Of a DNA stretch of 64,000 bases, positions 54,702-62,900 are shown piece after piece. A program made the position numbers and the translations under genes. The DNA is taken from positions 33,604-97,603 of the forward strand of contig NZ_CANSMR010000026.1 in NCBI RefSeq assembly GCF_947648125.1, read 5' to 3'. Position 1 is the stretch's first letter; every line of letters begins with the position of its first letter. The notes under the pieces were generated by a model. That model saw only the letters and a program-made list of their open reading frames with translations, was not told the DNA's origin and ran no database searches. Source of the DNA: an uncultured Bradyrhizobium sp. GTDB lineage: Bacteria; Pseudomonadota; Alphaproteobacteria; Rhizobiales; Xanthobacteraceae.

Positions 54702-55871
54702 TTACCGCGCCGCGGAGTCGCCGGCTGCCGCGCGCATTTGCATGTACGCCTGGTGGTGCGCCAGCGTCAGTTCCTGGCTGATATGCGACAGCTCGGTCGC
54801 GGCGGCTTCGGCGGCCTCGCCGGCGGGCTGGGCGACGCGCACGAACATCCCGGTCTCGTACGCGCGAACGGCCTCGCGCCAATCCTTTGATCCCACCAGA
54901 TGCGCCGCCAGCTCCGCCGCGTCCAGCATCGCGGCGTTGACGCCTTCACCGCCGAACGGCGACATCAGATGCGCGGCATCGCCGAGCAGGGTGATGCCGG
55001 CGCGGTTGGTCCAGTGATGCCCGACAGGCAGCGCGTGGATCGGCCGCAGCGCGAACTGATCATTGCTGGCGCGGATCAGGTCGAGCAGGGCATCGGCCCA
55101 TCCGGCGAACTCGCCGAGCAGCGCGTGACGCATCGCGGATGGCGAGGTGATGTGGAAGCGCCGCTCGGCCCATTCGACGGGTACGCGGAAGATCGCATAG
55201 CCGCGCAGATGGGCTTTGCCGTTGCGCAGGACCATCAGGCTGCGGCCAGCGCTCTCGGCGCCCATCTTGCCGCGGCCGACCAGCTGCGACAATGCAGGGT
55301 GCCTCGCATCTACATCGTCGATGCCGAACTCGATGAAGGTCAGCCCGCTGTATTGCGGTTGATAGCGCGACACCAGCGGCCGCACCCGGGACCACGCGCC
55401 GTCGGCGCCGATCACGAGATCGAACGGCCCTTCGCGCTTGTCGTCGAAGATAAGATCGTAGCGGCCGTCCTCGCGTGGCGCGACCTCGCGCAGGCCGCGC
55501 GCCCAGGTGACGGCATCCGGCGGCAAGGATTGCAGCAGCAGGTCGCGCAGCGCCGTACGGTCGACCTCCGGACGGTCGCCGGTCATGTCGTCATCCGCGA
55601 GCAGCAGCCGGCCATCGCTGGTGTAGAGCCGGCTGCCCTGGTCCTCGTAACGTGCGATGCGCAGGAAGCCGTCGGTGAGCCCGGCGCGCGCCAGCGCCAG
55701 CTGACCACTCTCGGTGTGCAGGTCGAGCGTTCCGCCCTGCGGCCGCTTGGTTGCCGAGCTTTCGCGTTCGAACAGGCTGGTCTTGATCCCGGCAACATGC
55801 AGCAGGCGGGCGAGCGTCAGGCCACCGGGGCCGGCGCCGACAATGGCTATGCGAATTGGATCTGAACTCAT
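54702..55871 (-). CDS. TetX-like FAD-dependent monooxygenase
   Basis: 389 residues from the ATG at 55871. FAD-binding IVGAGPGGLTLARLLHVAGI, then GGTLDLHTESGQLALARAGL, which closely follows the TetX block, and the late LLGDAAHLMSPFGGEGVNAA that binds FAD ribityl. TetX-type enzymes hydroxylate aromatic polyketides including tetracyclines; whether this one does is unknown. It is divergent from a MarR gene, with two palindromic operators between, suggesting substrate-inducible control. Confidence 0.82.
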   Translation of the reverse strand: MSSDPIRIAIVGAGPGGLTLARLLHVAGIKTSLFERESSATKRPQGGTLDLHTESGQLALARAGLTDGFLRIARYEDQGSRLYTSDGRLLLADDDMTGDRPEVDRTALRDLLLQSLPPDAVTWARGLREVAPREDGRYDLIFDDKREGPFDLVIGADGAWSRVRPLVSRYQPQYSGLTFIEFGIDDVDARHPALSQLVGRGKMGAESAGRSLMVLRNGKAHLRGYAIFRVPVEWAERRFHITSPSAMRHALLGEFAGWADALLDLIRASNDQFALRPIHALPVGHHWTNRAGITLLGDAAHLMSPFGGEGVNAAMLDAAELAAHLVGSKDWREAVRAYETGMFVRVAQPAGEAAEAAATELSHISQELTLAHHQAYMQMRAAAGDSAAR

Positions 55872-55896
55872 GGACACCACGCTCACAACAAGATAC

Positions 55897-55929
55897 ATAG
55901 GTGCCTATCTAGTATAAATAGGGGCCTAT
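55897..55929. promoter_or_regulatory. Two palindromic MarR-type operators between the monooxygenase and MarR genes
   Basis: ATAGG-TG-CCTAT (55897-55908) and ATAGG-GG-CCTAT (55918-55929), each a perfect 5+5 palindrome, with centres exactly 21 bases apart (two turns of DNA). They occupy the middle of the 73-bp divergent region, with TATAAA-like sequence between, so a dimer bound at each would control both promoters. Confidence 0.65.
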
Positions 55930-55944
55930 GTAAATGGTGGGATC

Positions 55945-56418
55945 GTGACCGACTGGGACCTGTTCGATCGTCCGGCGCCGCTGGTCAACATGGCCTCGCG
56001 CAGCTTCCTCAGGCTCGGTGAGCGGCGCGTGAAACCGCACGGCTTCAGCATCGGCCAGTTGCCGGTGATCTATCTGCTGCGCGACGGCAACGCGATGTCA
56101 CAGCGCGATCTCGCCCGCGCCGCGAAGGTCGAGCAGCCGTCGATGGCGCAGATCCTGGCGCGGATGGAGCGCGATGGCCTGGTGCAGCGGACGCCGATGC
56201 CGGGCGACGGCCGCAGCCAGCAGGTTTCGCTGACCAAGGCGGCCAGGGCCAAACTGCCGGCCGCGCGCAAGGCGTTGCATCGCAATCAGGACCAGGCACT
56301 CGCGGGTTTTACCGCAGCCGAAACCGCAACCCTGCTCGACCTGCTGCGGCGGCTCAATCGAAACCTCGACCGCATGGTCGCGGAGGAGGTGGAGAGCGGT
56401 GAGGCTGCCGAGGTGTAG
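55945..56418 (+). CDS. MarR-family transcriptional regulator
   Basis: 157 residues. Winged helix-turn-helix MSQRDLARAAKVEQPSMAQI then RMERDGLVQRTPMPGDGRSQ with the wing. GTG start at 55945. It is the probable repressor of itself and of the divergent TetX-like monooxygenase through the ATAGGnnCCTAT sites. A terminator follows its stop. Confidence 0.9.
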   Translation: MTDWDLFDRPAPLVNMASRSFLRLGERRVKPHGFSIGQLPVIYLLRDGNAMSQRDLARAAKVEQPSMAQILARMERDGLVQRTPMPGDGRSQQVSLTKAARAKLPAARKALHRNQDQALAGFTAAETATLLDLLRRLNRNLDRMVAEEVESGEAAEV

Positions 56419-56442
56419 GAATCCGGCATGCAGCGCGCAATG

Positions 56443-56471
56443 AAAAAGGCCGGGAGCGATCCCGGCCCTTT
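56443..56471 (+). terminator. Terminator after the marR gene
   Basis: GGCCGGGA-GCGA-TCCCGGCC stem with an A-run before and a CTTT tail after, 25 bases beyond the marR stop; near-identical core to the glp terminator. It also lies downstream of the converging Old Yellow Enzyme gene. Confidence 0.75.
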
Positions 56472-56535
56472 CTGTTTCTCCGTTGTCATCGCCCGGCTTG
56501 CCGCCTTCGCGGGGCATGACCGGCTTTGGTGTACG

Positions 56536-57639
56536 TTACTCCGCAGCTTCGGTCGCCTTCAGCGTCGGATAGTCGGTATAGCCCTTGGCGCCGCCGCCGT
56601 AGAAGGTCGCCTTGTCCCAGTCGTTGAGCGGGGCGCCGGCCTTGAGCCGCTCGACCAGATCGGGGTTGGAGATGAACGGCTTGCCGAACGCGATCAGGTC
56701 GGCCGCACCCGCCTCCAGCACCTTCTCCGCCAGCGCGAAGTCGTAGCCGTTGTTGGCAACATAGGCCTGCTTGAAGCGCTTGCGCAGCGAGGCGTAGTCG
56801 AACGGCGCGATGTCGCGCGGGCCGCCGGTCGCGCCCTCGATGACGTGGATATAGGTCAGCTTCAGTGCATTGAGCTGGTCGACGATGTAGTCGAACAGCG
56901 GCTGCGGGTTGGAGTCGGAGACGTCGTTGGCCGGCGTCACCGGCGAGATGCGGATGCCGGTGCGGTCGGCGCCGGCCTCCTTGGCGACCGCCTTGGAGAC
57001 TTCCAGCATCAGCTGGGCGCGTTTCTCGATCGAACCGCCATAGGCGTCGGTGCGCTTGTTGGTGCTGTCCCTGGCGAACTGGTCGAGCAAATAGCCGTTG
57101 GCGCCATGGATCTCGACGCCGTCGAAGCCGGCCGCCAGCGCATTCGCCGTGCCGCGCTTGAAGTCCTCGATGATCCCTGGGATCTCCGACAGTTCGAGCG
57201 CGCGCGGCTCGGACACGTCGGCAAAGGTACCGTTCACGAAGGTCTTGGTCTTGGCACGGATTGCGCTCGGCGCCACCGGCGCGCCGCCATTCGGCTGCAG
57301 CGAGGTGTGCGAGATGCGGCCGACATGCCAGAGCTGGATGAAGATGTGACCGCCGCGCTCATGCACGCGATCGGTGACCTTGCGCCAGGCCGCGACCTGT
57401 TCCTTCGAATAGATGCCAGGCGTGTCCTGGTAGCCCTGGCCCTGCTGCGAGACCTGGCTCGCCTCGGTGATCAGAAGGCCGGCGGAAGCGCGCTGGCCGT
57501 AATAGTCCACCGCCAGCGGGCTTGGCACCATGCCGGGCGGCACCGCGCGGTTGCGCGTCAGCGGCGCCATCACGAAGCGGTTCGGCAGCGTCAGCGGGCC
57601 AAGCTTGTAGGGCTCGAGAAGTTTGGTCGGTTGGCTCAT
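56536..57639 (-). CDS. Old Yellow Enzyme family alkene reductase
   Basis: 367 residues from the ATG at 57639 (MSQPTKLLEPYKLGPLTLPN), usual for NemA/XenB-type OYEs. FMN enzyme that reduces activated alkenes and nitro compounds. Landmarks: FVMAPLTRNRA, QLWHVGRISHTSLQPNGGAP, the VEIHGANGYLLDQFARDSTN block with the substrate-binding His/Asn pair, and LIAFGKPFISNPDL. The frame upstream of 57639 overlaps the next gene and is not coding. Confidence 0.92.
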   Translation of the reverse strand: MSQPTKLLEPYKLGPLTLPNRFVMAPLTRNRAVPPGMVPSPLAVDYYGQRASAGLLITEASQVSQQGQGYQDTPGIYSKEQVAAWRKVTDRVHERGGHIFIQLWHVGRISHTSLQPNGGAPVAPSAIRAKTKTFVNGTFADVSEPRALELSEIPGIIEDFKRGTANALAAGFDGVEIHGANGYLLDQFARDSTNKRTDAYGGSIEKRAQLMLEVSKAVAKEAGADRTGIRISPVTPANDVSDSNPQPLFDYIVDQLNALKLTYIHVIEGATGGPRDIAPFDYASLRKRFKQAYVANNGYDFALAEKVLEAGAADLIAFGKPFISNPDLVERLKAGAPLNDWDKATFYGGGAKGYTDYPTLKATEAAE

Positions 57640-57727
57640 GTGAAACGGTTCCAGACAATGATCGATGAGGAGAGATTTGTGCATTGCCGCGACGAGCGCA
57701 ATGGCCGGGATATGCCCAGTTTGCAGG

Positions 57728-58585
57728 CTAGCCGCGCACAATTCCGCCCATGTGGCCAGCATCGAGGAACAGAGTGTGCGCATTCACATAGGAGGATTCA
57801 TTCGAAATCAGGAACAGCGCAGTATAGGCGACCTCCCAGCCGGTGCCCTGGCGGCCGAAAGGCACCGTCACGGCGCGGTCCGATCGCCTGCGGCTGGCAT
57901 CGCGGCCCATCGGCGTGTCCATGAAGCCGGGCGCGATCACATTGCAGCGAATGCCCTTGTCCTCGCCGGCCCGCGCGATCGCCCGGCCGAGCGCGATCTG
58001 CGCCGCCTTGGAGGATTCATAGGCCGGGTTGCGTCCGCCGGCGCGCTGGCTTGCCATCGAGGAGATCAGGATGATCGCGCCGCCCGGCGCCATCACCTCG
58101 AGCGCCTTCTGCGCGAACAGCATGTGGCTGCGCACATTGACGGCGTAGTCGCGGTCCCAGGCTTCCACCGTCATCTTGGGCAGCGACAGGCCGGAGGAAA
58201 TGCCGACATTCAGCGCCAGGCCGTCGAGCCCGCCGAGCTTATGCGCGCAGCGTTCGACCGCGGGTGCGATCGCCGCGACGTCGGAGACATCGACCACGTC
58301 GGTGAAGGCCTTGCCGCCTTCGCCCGTGATCTGCGCGACGGTGTCGTCGGCGGCGTCCTTGTTGACGTCGAGACACGCGACCGCGGCGCCCTCGCGCGCG
58401 AACAGCACGCTCATGGCGCGGCCGTTGCCGATCGGCGGCGCTTCATCCACGGTTGTACGCTGTCCCGCACCGACCACGATAATGCGCCGGCCGGCGAGGC
58501 GGCCGTGGTTCTTTGCCAGCCCGAGCGATTCCGCATGCAGCGAGGCGGACGGATCGATGGCTTTCGGGGCGTGAGTGGTCGACAT
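57728..58585 (-). CDS. Short-chain dehydrogenase/reductase (SDR)
   Basis: 285 residues. Catalytic Ser (ILISSMAS), Tyr-x-x-x-Lys (PAYESSKAAQ) and the NVG/NAG-type motif (LALNVGISSG) are present. The cofactor loop is unusual: VGAGQRTTVDEAPPIGNGRA, with the glycines separated by a long insertion in place of the compact TGxxxGxG, so its nucleotide binding may be atypical. The C-terminal AGHMGGIVRG is normal. The substrate is unknown. Its ribosome-binding site lies in a perfect hairpin (see 58591-58621). Confidence 0.85.
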   Translation of the reverse strand: MSTTHAPKAIDPSASLHAESLGLAKNHGRLAGRRIIVVGAGQRTTVDEAPPIGNGRAMSVLFAREGAAVACLDVNKDAADDTVAQITGEGGKAFTDVVDVSDVAAIAPAVERCAHKLGGLDGLALNVGISSGLSLPKMTVEAWDRDYAVNVRSHMLFAQKALEVMAPGGAIILISSMASQRAGGRNPAYESSKAAQIALGRAIARAGEDKGIRCNVIAPGFMDTPMGRDASRRRSDRAVTVPFGRQGTGWEVAYTALFLISNESSYVNAHTLFLDAGHMGGIVRG

Positions 58586-58590
58586 GGCGT

Positions 58591-58621
58591 GCTCCCTGAC
58601 GTCTTGTTGTTGTCAGGGAGC
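58591..58621 (-). promoter_or_regulatory. Hairpin sequestering the SDR ribosome-binding site
   Basis: In the mRNA sense: GCTCCCTGAC, an 11-base A-rich loop, then GTCAGGGAGC, a perfect 10-bp stem, ending 5 bases before the ATG. The Shine-Dalgarno AGGGAG lies entirely within the 3' arm, so ribosome access needs the stem to open. Candidate thermosensor or protein/small-RNA-controlled switch. Confidence 0.55.
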
Positions 58622-58692
58622 AGTAGCACGGCTGTGCGTGCGAGGCGACGTGTCGCGCCGAAGCGGGAAATCCCGCGGCGGGGAATATGACG

Positions 58693-59196
58693 TCAGCTCA
58701 CGCCGAGGAAATCGCGCTTGCCGATCTCGACGCCGTTGTGACGCAGGATGCCGTGCGCGGTGACGGCGTGGAAGTAGAAATTCGGGAACGAGAAGGCGTT
58801 GAGGAATTGCTGGCCCTTCAAGGTCATGGTGCGATCGGGGCCGATCGGGAAGGTGACGTCCTTGGCGTCGCCGCCGTCGAACTGCGCCGGCTTGAACGAT
58901 TTCACATAGTCGATCGTCTTCGCCAGCCGCTGCTTCAGTTCGGCGAAGGTCTTCTCGGTGTCGGGCGTCGACGGCACCTCGCTATGGGTCAGCCGCGCGC
59001 AGCCTCTTGCCGCGTGATCGCAGACCAGCTGCACCTGCTTGGTCAGCGGCAGCATGTCCGGATAGAGCCTCGATCCCAACAGCACCTCGGGCGCGATCTT
59101 CTTCGCTTCGCAATGCGCTTCGGCCTTGGTCAGCTCGCCGGTGAGGCTGTTGAGGATCTGCAAGTACGCGGGGACGACGGCGTCATGAAAGGACAT
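58693..59196 (-). CDS. DUF1993 domain protein
   Basis: 167 residues, matching DUF1993 (a DinB/YfiT-like four-helix fold): LQILNSLTGELTKAEAHCEA, LLGSRLYPDMLPLTKQVQLV and FSFPNFYFHAVTAHGILRHN. The family's function is unknown; related folds bind metal at three His. It begins after GGGAGCATCCCC. It is the upstream neighbour of the SDR gene on the same strand. Confidence 0.88.
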   Translation of the reverse strand: MSFHDAVVPAYLQILNSLTGELTKAEAHCEAKKIAPEVLLGSRLYPDMLPLTKQVQLVCDHAARGCARLTHSEVPSTPDTEKTFAELKQRLAKTIDYVKSFKPAQFDGGDAKDVTFPIGPDRTMTLKGQQFLNAFSFPNFYFHAVTAHGILRHNGVEIGKRDFLGVS

Positions 59197-59327
59197 GGGG
59201 ATGCTCCCTGTTCAGATGAAATCCGGATGTTACCGAACGGCGATGCTGCAAGTGGGGCTGCATAGGGAAGAAAACAACCGCGGGCGGCTGTAACAACTGG
59301 TCAAATATTCTGCGGCACTTTCGTGCC

Positions 59328-59432
59328 CCGTCATCCTGAAGGAGCGCGAAGCGCGTCTCAAAGGATGCCCGGCCCGGCCGGTGGCCGTCGATCCTTCGAG
59401 GCGGCCGCTCCGCGGCCTCCTCAGGATGACGG
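59328..59432. repeat. Intergenic palindromic repeat, family G (copy 2)
   Basis: CCGTCATCCTGAAGGAGCGC at one end and GGCCTCCTCAGGATGACGG at the other, inner arms AAGGATG/ATCCTTCGAG. Same layout as 44991-45099. The 277-bp gap (59197-59473) between the DUF1993 and transglycosylase genes holds nothing else recognisable. Confidence 0.75.
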
Positions 59433-59473
59433 TCCAAGAGCAACGCGGGCCGCTTAGGCAGCCCGACGATGTC

Positions 59474-60820
59474 CTACCGCGTCCCCGGCATCGCGGCGTC
59501 TGCGGCCGGCTGCGTGCGGCCACCGCCGCGCATCCGCGCCAGGAGCTCCGCGGTCGGCCAGGAATCCGCCGGCAGGCCGTATTTCAACTGCATCGCCTTC
59601 ACCGCGCTGCGGCTCGCCTGGCCGAGCACGCCGTCTATCTTACCGACGTCGTAGCCGGAGCGCGCCAGCAGCGATTGCAGCTCCTTGATCTCGCCAAACG
59701 GCAACTGCGCGACCGGCGCGTGCGGCCGCTGCATCGGCGGTGCGCCCGCGATGCGGCCGGCGAGATAGCCGGCGGTGGTCGAATAGATCAGCGAGTTATT
59801 CCACTCGGTGTAGGCCGCGAAGTTCGGGTAAGCGAGGAATGCCGGACCCATTCGGCCCATCGGCAGCAGCAGCGAGGCCGGCATCTCGTCATTCGGCAGC
59901 GCCTTGCCGTCGGTCAAGCTGACGCCGAGCGACGCCCATTTCGAGCGCGGCAGCTTGACGGTGAGGTCGGCCTGGTCCCAAGGAAAATTCGCGGCCTGCG
60001 GCACGCGCACCTCCTGCAGCCACGGCTCGCCGCGCCGCCACTTCAATCCATTGGCGATGTAATTTGCGGTCGAGCCGATCACGTCGGGGCCGCTGGCGAG
60101 CAGATTGCGATGGCCGTCGCCGTCATAGTCGACGGCATAGTTGAAATAGTGCGTCGGCAAAAATTGCGTCTGGCCGAGCTCGCCGGCCCAGGAGCCGATC
60201 ATCTCATCGGGCGTCAGGTCGCCGCGCTCGATGATCTTCAGTGCCGCGATGGTCTCGCCCTGGAACATCTCCGAGCGGCGGCAATCATAGGCCAGCGACA
60301 CCAGCGATTTCAGCGTCGGCAGATTGCCCATCTGGGCGCCGAAATCGCTCTCCAGTCCCCAGAACGCGGCGATCACCGCCGGCGGTACGCCATACTCCTT
60401 CTCGGCCCGCGCGAACGCGGCTGCGTAGGTCCGAATGTATTGCTGGCCCTGCTGCATCCGGTAGTTCGCGGCCATGCGGCCGGCGAACTGGGTGAAGATC
60501 TGGCCGAACACGCGCTGGCCGCGGTCGCGGTTGACGATGCCCTGGTCGTAAACGAGATAAGGCGCGGCCTCCGCGATCGTACGCTGCGAGACGCCGGCGG
60601 CGACCGCCTTCTGCTTCAGCTCGGCGAGGAAGCGATCGAAGCTCTGCCCGTTGTGGCAGGACGCGGCCCTTGGCGATGCCACCGCGGCCGGGCGCGCCCT
60701 GACCGGGGCCGGCCCTGCGGGATTGGGCAGCGGCTGCTGCGCCTGACCCAGCGAGGAGAGCGCCAGCGCCCCTGCGATCGCTGCGAACATGATCGGGGCG
60801 CGGAGGCGAGAAGCTGGCAT
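59474..60820 (-). CDS. Lytic murein transglycosylase (MltB-like) with peptidoglycan-binding domain
   Basis: 448 residues from the ATG at 60820; ATG 60790 is an alternative. Signal peptide around PIMFAAIAGALALSSLGQAQ. Catalytic domain SLT_2/MltB: FWGLESDFGAQMGNLPTLKS with the catalytic Glu, IGSWAGELGQTQFLPTHYFN, YAVDYDGDGHRNLLASGPDV. C-terminal peptidoglycan-binding domain ELQSLLARSGYDVGKIDGVL through SAVKAMQLKYGL. Cleaves murein glycan strands in the periplasm. It diverges from the hybrid kinase. Confidence 0.93.
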   Translation of the reverse strand: MPASRLRAPIMFAAIAGALALSSLGQAQQPLPNPAGPAPVRARPAAVASPRAASCHNGQSFDRFLAELKQKAVAAGVSQRTIAEAAPYLVYDQGIVNRDRGQRVFGQIFTQFAGRMAANYRMQQGQQYIRTYAAAFARAEKEYGVPPAVIAAFWGLESDFGAQMGNLPTLKSLVSLAYDCRRSEMFQGETIAALKIIERGDLTPDEMIGSWAGELGQTQFLPTHYFNYAVDYDGDGHRNLLASGPDVIGSTANYIANGLKWRRGEPWLQEVRVPQAANFPWDQADLTVKLPRSKWASLGVSLTDGKALPNDEMPASLLLPMGRMGPAFLAYPNFAAYTEWNNSLIYSTTAGYLAGRIAGAPPMQRPHAPVAQLPFGEIKELQSLLARSGYDVGKIDGVLGQASRSAVKAMQLKYGLPADSWPTAELLARMRGGGRTQPAADAAMPGTR

Positions 60821-61004
60821 CGATGTCACCGGCTGGGAAAGGGGGATCAAGGTCCATCCTGCATACACCAGGGCGACACCGGGCAACAACGGGGGTGCCC
60901 TGTTAGACCAATTGAGCTTCGGCAGGTTCAGTCCTCGCCGCTATGATCGGCGGGTGATTCGCGGGGCAGGGGTGCCGGCGGATCGATCACGCCCGGAGGG
61001 ACCC

Positions 61005-62660
61005 ATGTGGAGTTTTCTCGAGCGGCTGTTGGATTCGTCGACGTTTTCGCCGCACGGCATCTGCCTGTTGTGGGAGCCGGAGCTGATCTGGCTCCACGTG
61101 ATTTCAGACGCGATCATCGCCGCTTCGTATTTCTCGATTCCGTTTGCGCTGGCGATCCTCGTCTCCAAGCGGCGCGACTTCCAGTTCGGCTGGATGGCCT
61201 GGCCGTTCGCCGCGTTCATCCTCGCCTGCGGCCTCACGCATGTGTTTTCGATCTACACGCTATGGGTGCCGATCTACGGCCTCGAAGGAATAGTCAAGGC
61301 GCTGACCGCAATCGCCTCGATCTTCACCGCGGTGCTGCTCTGGCCGCTGATCCCGAAAATCCTGGCGATCCCGACCGAGCGACAGCTGCGCGAGGCGCAT
61401 GTCGCGCTCGCCGAGGAAGGACGGCAGCGCCAGCGCTCGGAAGTCCTGCTCGAGCGTTTCCGCGAGGCCGAGGCCAATGAGAGCAGGATCCGCCAGGCGC
61501 AGAAGATGGAAGCGGTGGGCCAGCTCACCGGCGGCATCGCGCACGACTTCAACAACATCCTCACCGTCATCACCGGTACCATCGACATCCTGGCCGAGGC
61601 GGTCACCCAAAACCGCCAGCTGGTCGAAATCACCTCGCTGATCCGCGATGCCGCCGAGCGCGGTGCATCGCTGACGCGGCATCTGCTTGCCTTCGCGCGC
61701 AAGCAGCCGTTGCAGCCGAGCGATGTCGACGTCAATGCGTTGATGGTCGACACCATCGAGCTGCTGCGGTCGACCATCGGCGACCATGTCGATATCGATT
61801 TTCGCTCCGCACCCGATCTGCCGCGCGCGCTGGTCGATTCCAACCAGCTGGTCACCGCGATCATCAATCTCGCGCTGAACGCGCGCGACGCGATGCCGAA
61901 GGGTGGCAAGCTGCGGATCGAGACCCGCACCGCCGAACTGAAGCCATCAGACGTGCACGCCCATGACGGGCTTGCCGCCGGCGACTATGTCGCGATCGCG
62001 CTGATCGACAACGGCCAGGGCATCGCGGAAGCCGATCTCGCCAAAGTATTCGAGCCGTTCTTCACCACCAAGGACGTCGGCAAGGGTACGGGCCTCGGGC
62101 TTTCCATGGTCTACGGCTTCGTCAAGCAGTCCAACGGCCACATCGCGCTCGACAGCGAGGTCGGCCGCGGCACCAGGGTGATGCTCTATCTGCCGCGCGC
62201 GGCGGTGCTTTCGCCGGCCGCGGCGCCGGAACGGCGGCAGCCGGAAATGCGCGGCGCGCAGGAGATCGTGCTCGTGGTCGAGGACGACAGACTGGTGCGC
62301 TCCTACGTGCTGACCCAGATCGAGAGCCTCGGCTACACGACGTTGTCGGCCAACAATGGCGGCGAGGCGCTTGCCGTGCTCGACAGCGGCGCGCCGGTCG
62401 ATCTGTTGTTTACCGACGTCATCATGCCCGGTGCGATGAACGGACGCGACCTCGCCACCGAGGCCGCGCGGCGGCGCCCCGGCCTGCGCGTGCTGTTCAC
62501 CTCGGGCTACACCGATGACGCCATCGACCAGGACGGCAAGCTCGAGCAGGGCATCCTGTTCCTGGCAAAACCCTACAGCCGCGCCGAGCTCGCCCGCATG
62601 CTGCGGATCGCGCTGCATGAGGGCGAAAGGCAGTTCGCGCAGCAGGAGCCGGCGGAGTAG
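61005..62660 (+). CDS. Hybrid histidine kinase with ethylene-receptor-like transmembrane sensor domain
   Basis: 551 residues from the ATG at 61005 (GGAGGG upstream; the longer open frame is not coding). Three N-terminal helices (~27-52, 63-83, 91-115) match the plant ETR1 ethylene-binding domain: [20 protein letters not shown] and [13 protein letters not shown]. With a constant +10 offset, Asp35, Tyr42, Ile45, Pro46, Ile72, Cys75 and His79 correspond to ETR1 residues Asp25, Tyr32, Ile35, Pro36, Ile62, Cys65 and His69; Cys and His are the copper ligands. No GAF domain follows. A coiled linker leads to HisKA (His180 in [11 protein letters not shown]), a HATPase with [17 protein letters not shown] and GTGLGLSMV, and a C-terminal receiver with Asp471 ([10 protein letters not shown]). 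Confidence 0.88.
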   Translation: MWSFLERLLDSSTFSPHGICLLWEPELIWLHVISDAIIAASYFSIPFALAILVSKRRDFQFGWMAWPFAAFILACGLTHVFSIYTLWVPIYGLEGIVKALTAIASIFTAVLLWPLIPKILAIPTERQLREAHVALAEEGRQRQRSEVLLERFREAEANESRIRQAQKMEAVGQLTGGIAHDFNNILTVITGTIDILAEAVTQNRQLVEITSLIRDAAERGASLTRHLLAFARKQPLQPSDVDVNALMVDTIELLRSTIGDHVDIDFRSAPDLPRALVDSNQLVTAIINLALNARDAMPKGGKLRIETRTAELKPSDVHAHDGLAAGDYVAIALIDNGQGIAEADLAKVFEPFFTTKDVGKGTGLGLSMVYGFVKQSNGHIALDSEVGRGTRVMLYLPRAAVLSPAAAPERRQPEMRGAQEIVLVVEDDRLVRSYVLTQIESLGYTTLSANNGGEALAVLDSGAPVDLLFTDVIMPGAMNGRDLATEAARRRPGLRVLFTSGYTDDAIDQDGKLEQGILFLAKPYSRAELARMLRIALHEGERQFAQQEPAE

Positions 62661-62669
62661 CCACGATGC

Positions 62670-62757
62670 CGTAGCCCGGATGGAGCAAAGCGAAATCCGG
62701 GGCGGTTTCTCCGCAGTGAGATGGTCCCGGATTTCGCTGCGCTCCATCCGGGCTACG
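62670..62757. repeat. Intergenic palindromic repeat, family F (copy 3)
   Basis: CGTAGCCCGGATGGAGCAAA at one end and GCGCTCCATCCGGGCTACG at the other. It begins about 9 bases after the kinase stop and probably marks the end of that transcript. Confidence 0.85.
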
Positions 62758-62900
62758 GGTGACTGCTTCGTCACATGACCAATCGTTAATCCGCGCCGCG
62801 TCGCTGCGACGCACGCCTTCCCCTTGCGGCTTCAACGGCAAAATCCCTACCTCAGCGCCGTCAGTTGTGGCAGCATGCCGCTCGCCGTGAGGGAACCACG

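Noticed and set aside
56480-56525. Possible degraded family D repeat after the marR terminator
   Set aside because: Only a short GTCATCGCCCGGCTTG...GGGGCATGAC match; too diverged and short to call an element.
60860-60930. tRNA-like string (AGCTCAATTGGTC on the minus strand) resembling a D-arm
   Set aside because: No acceptor stem, anticodon arm and T-arm could be fitted around it; it lies in the divergent promoter region of the transglycosylase and kinase genes.
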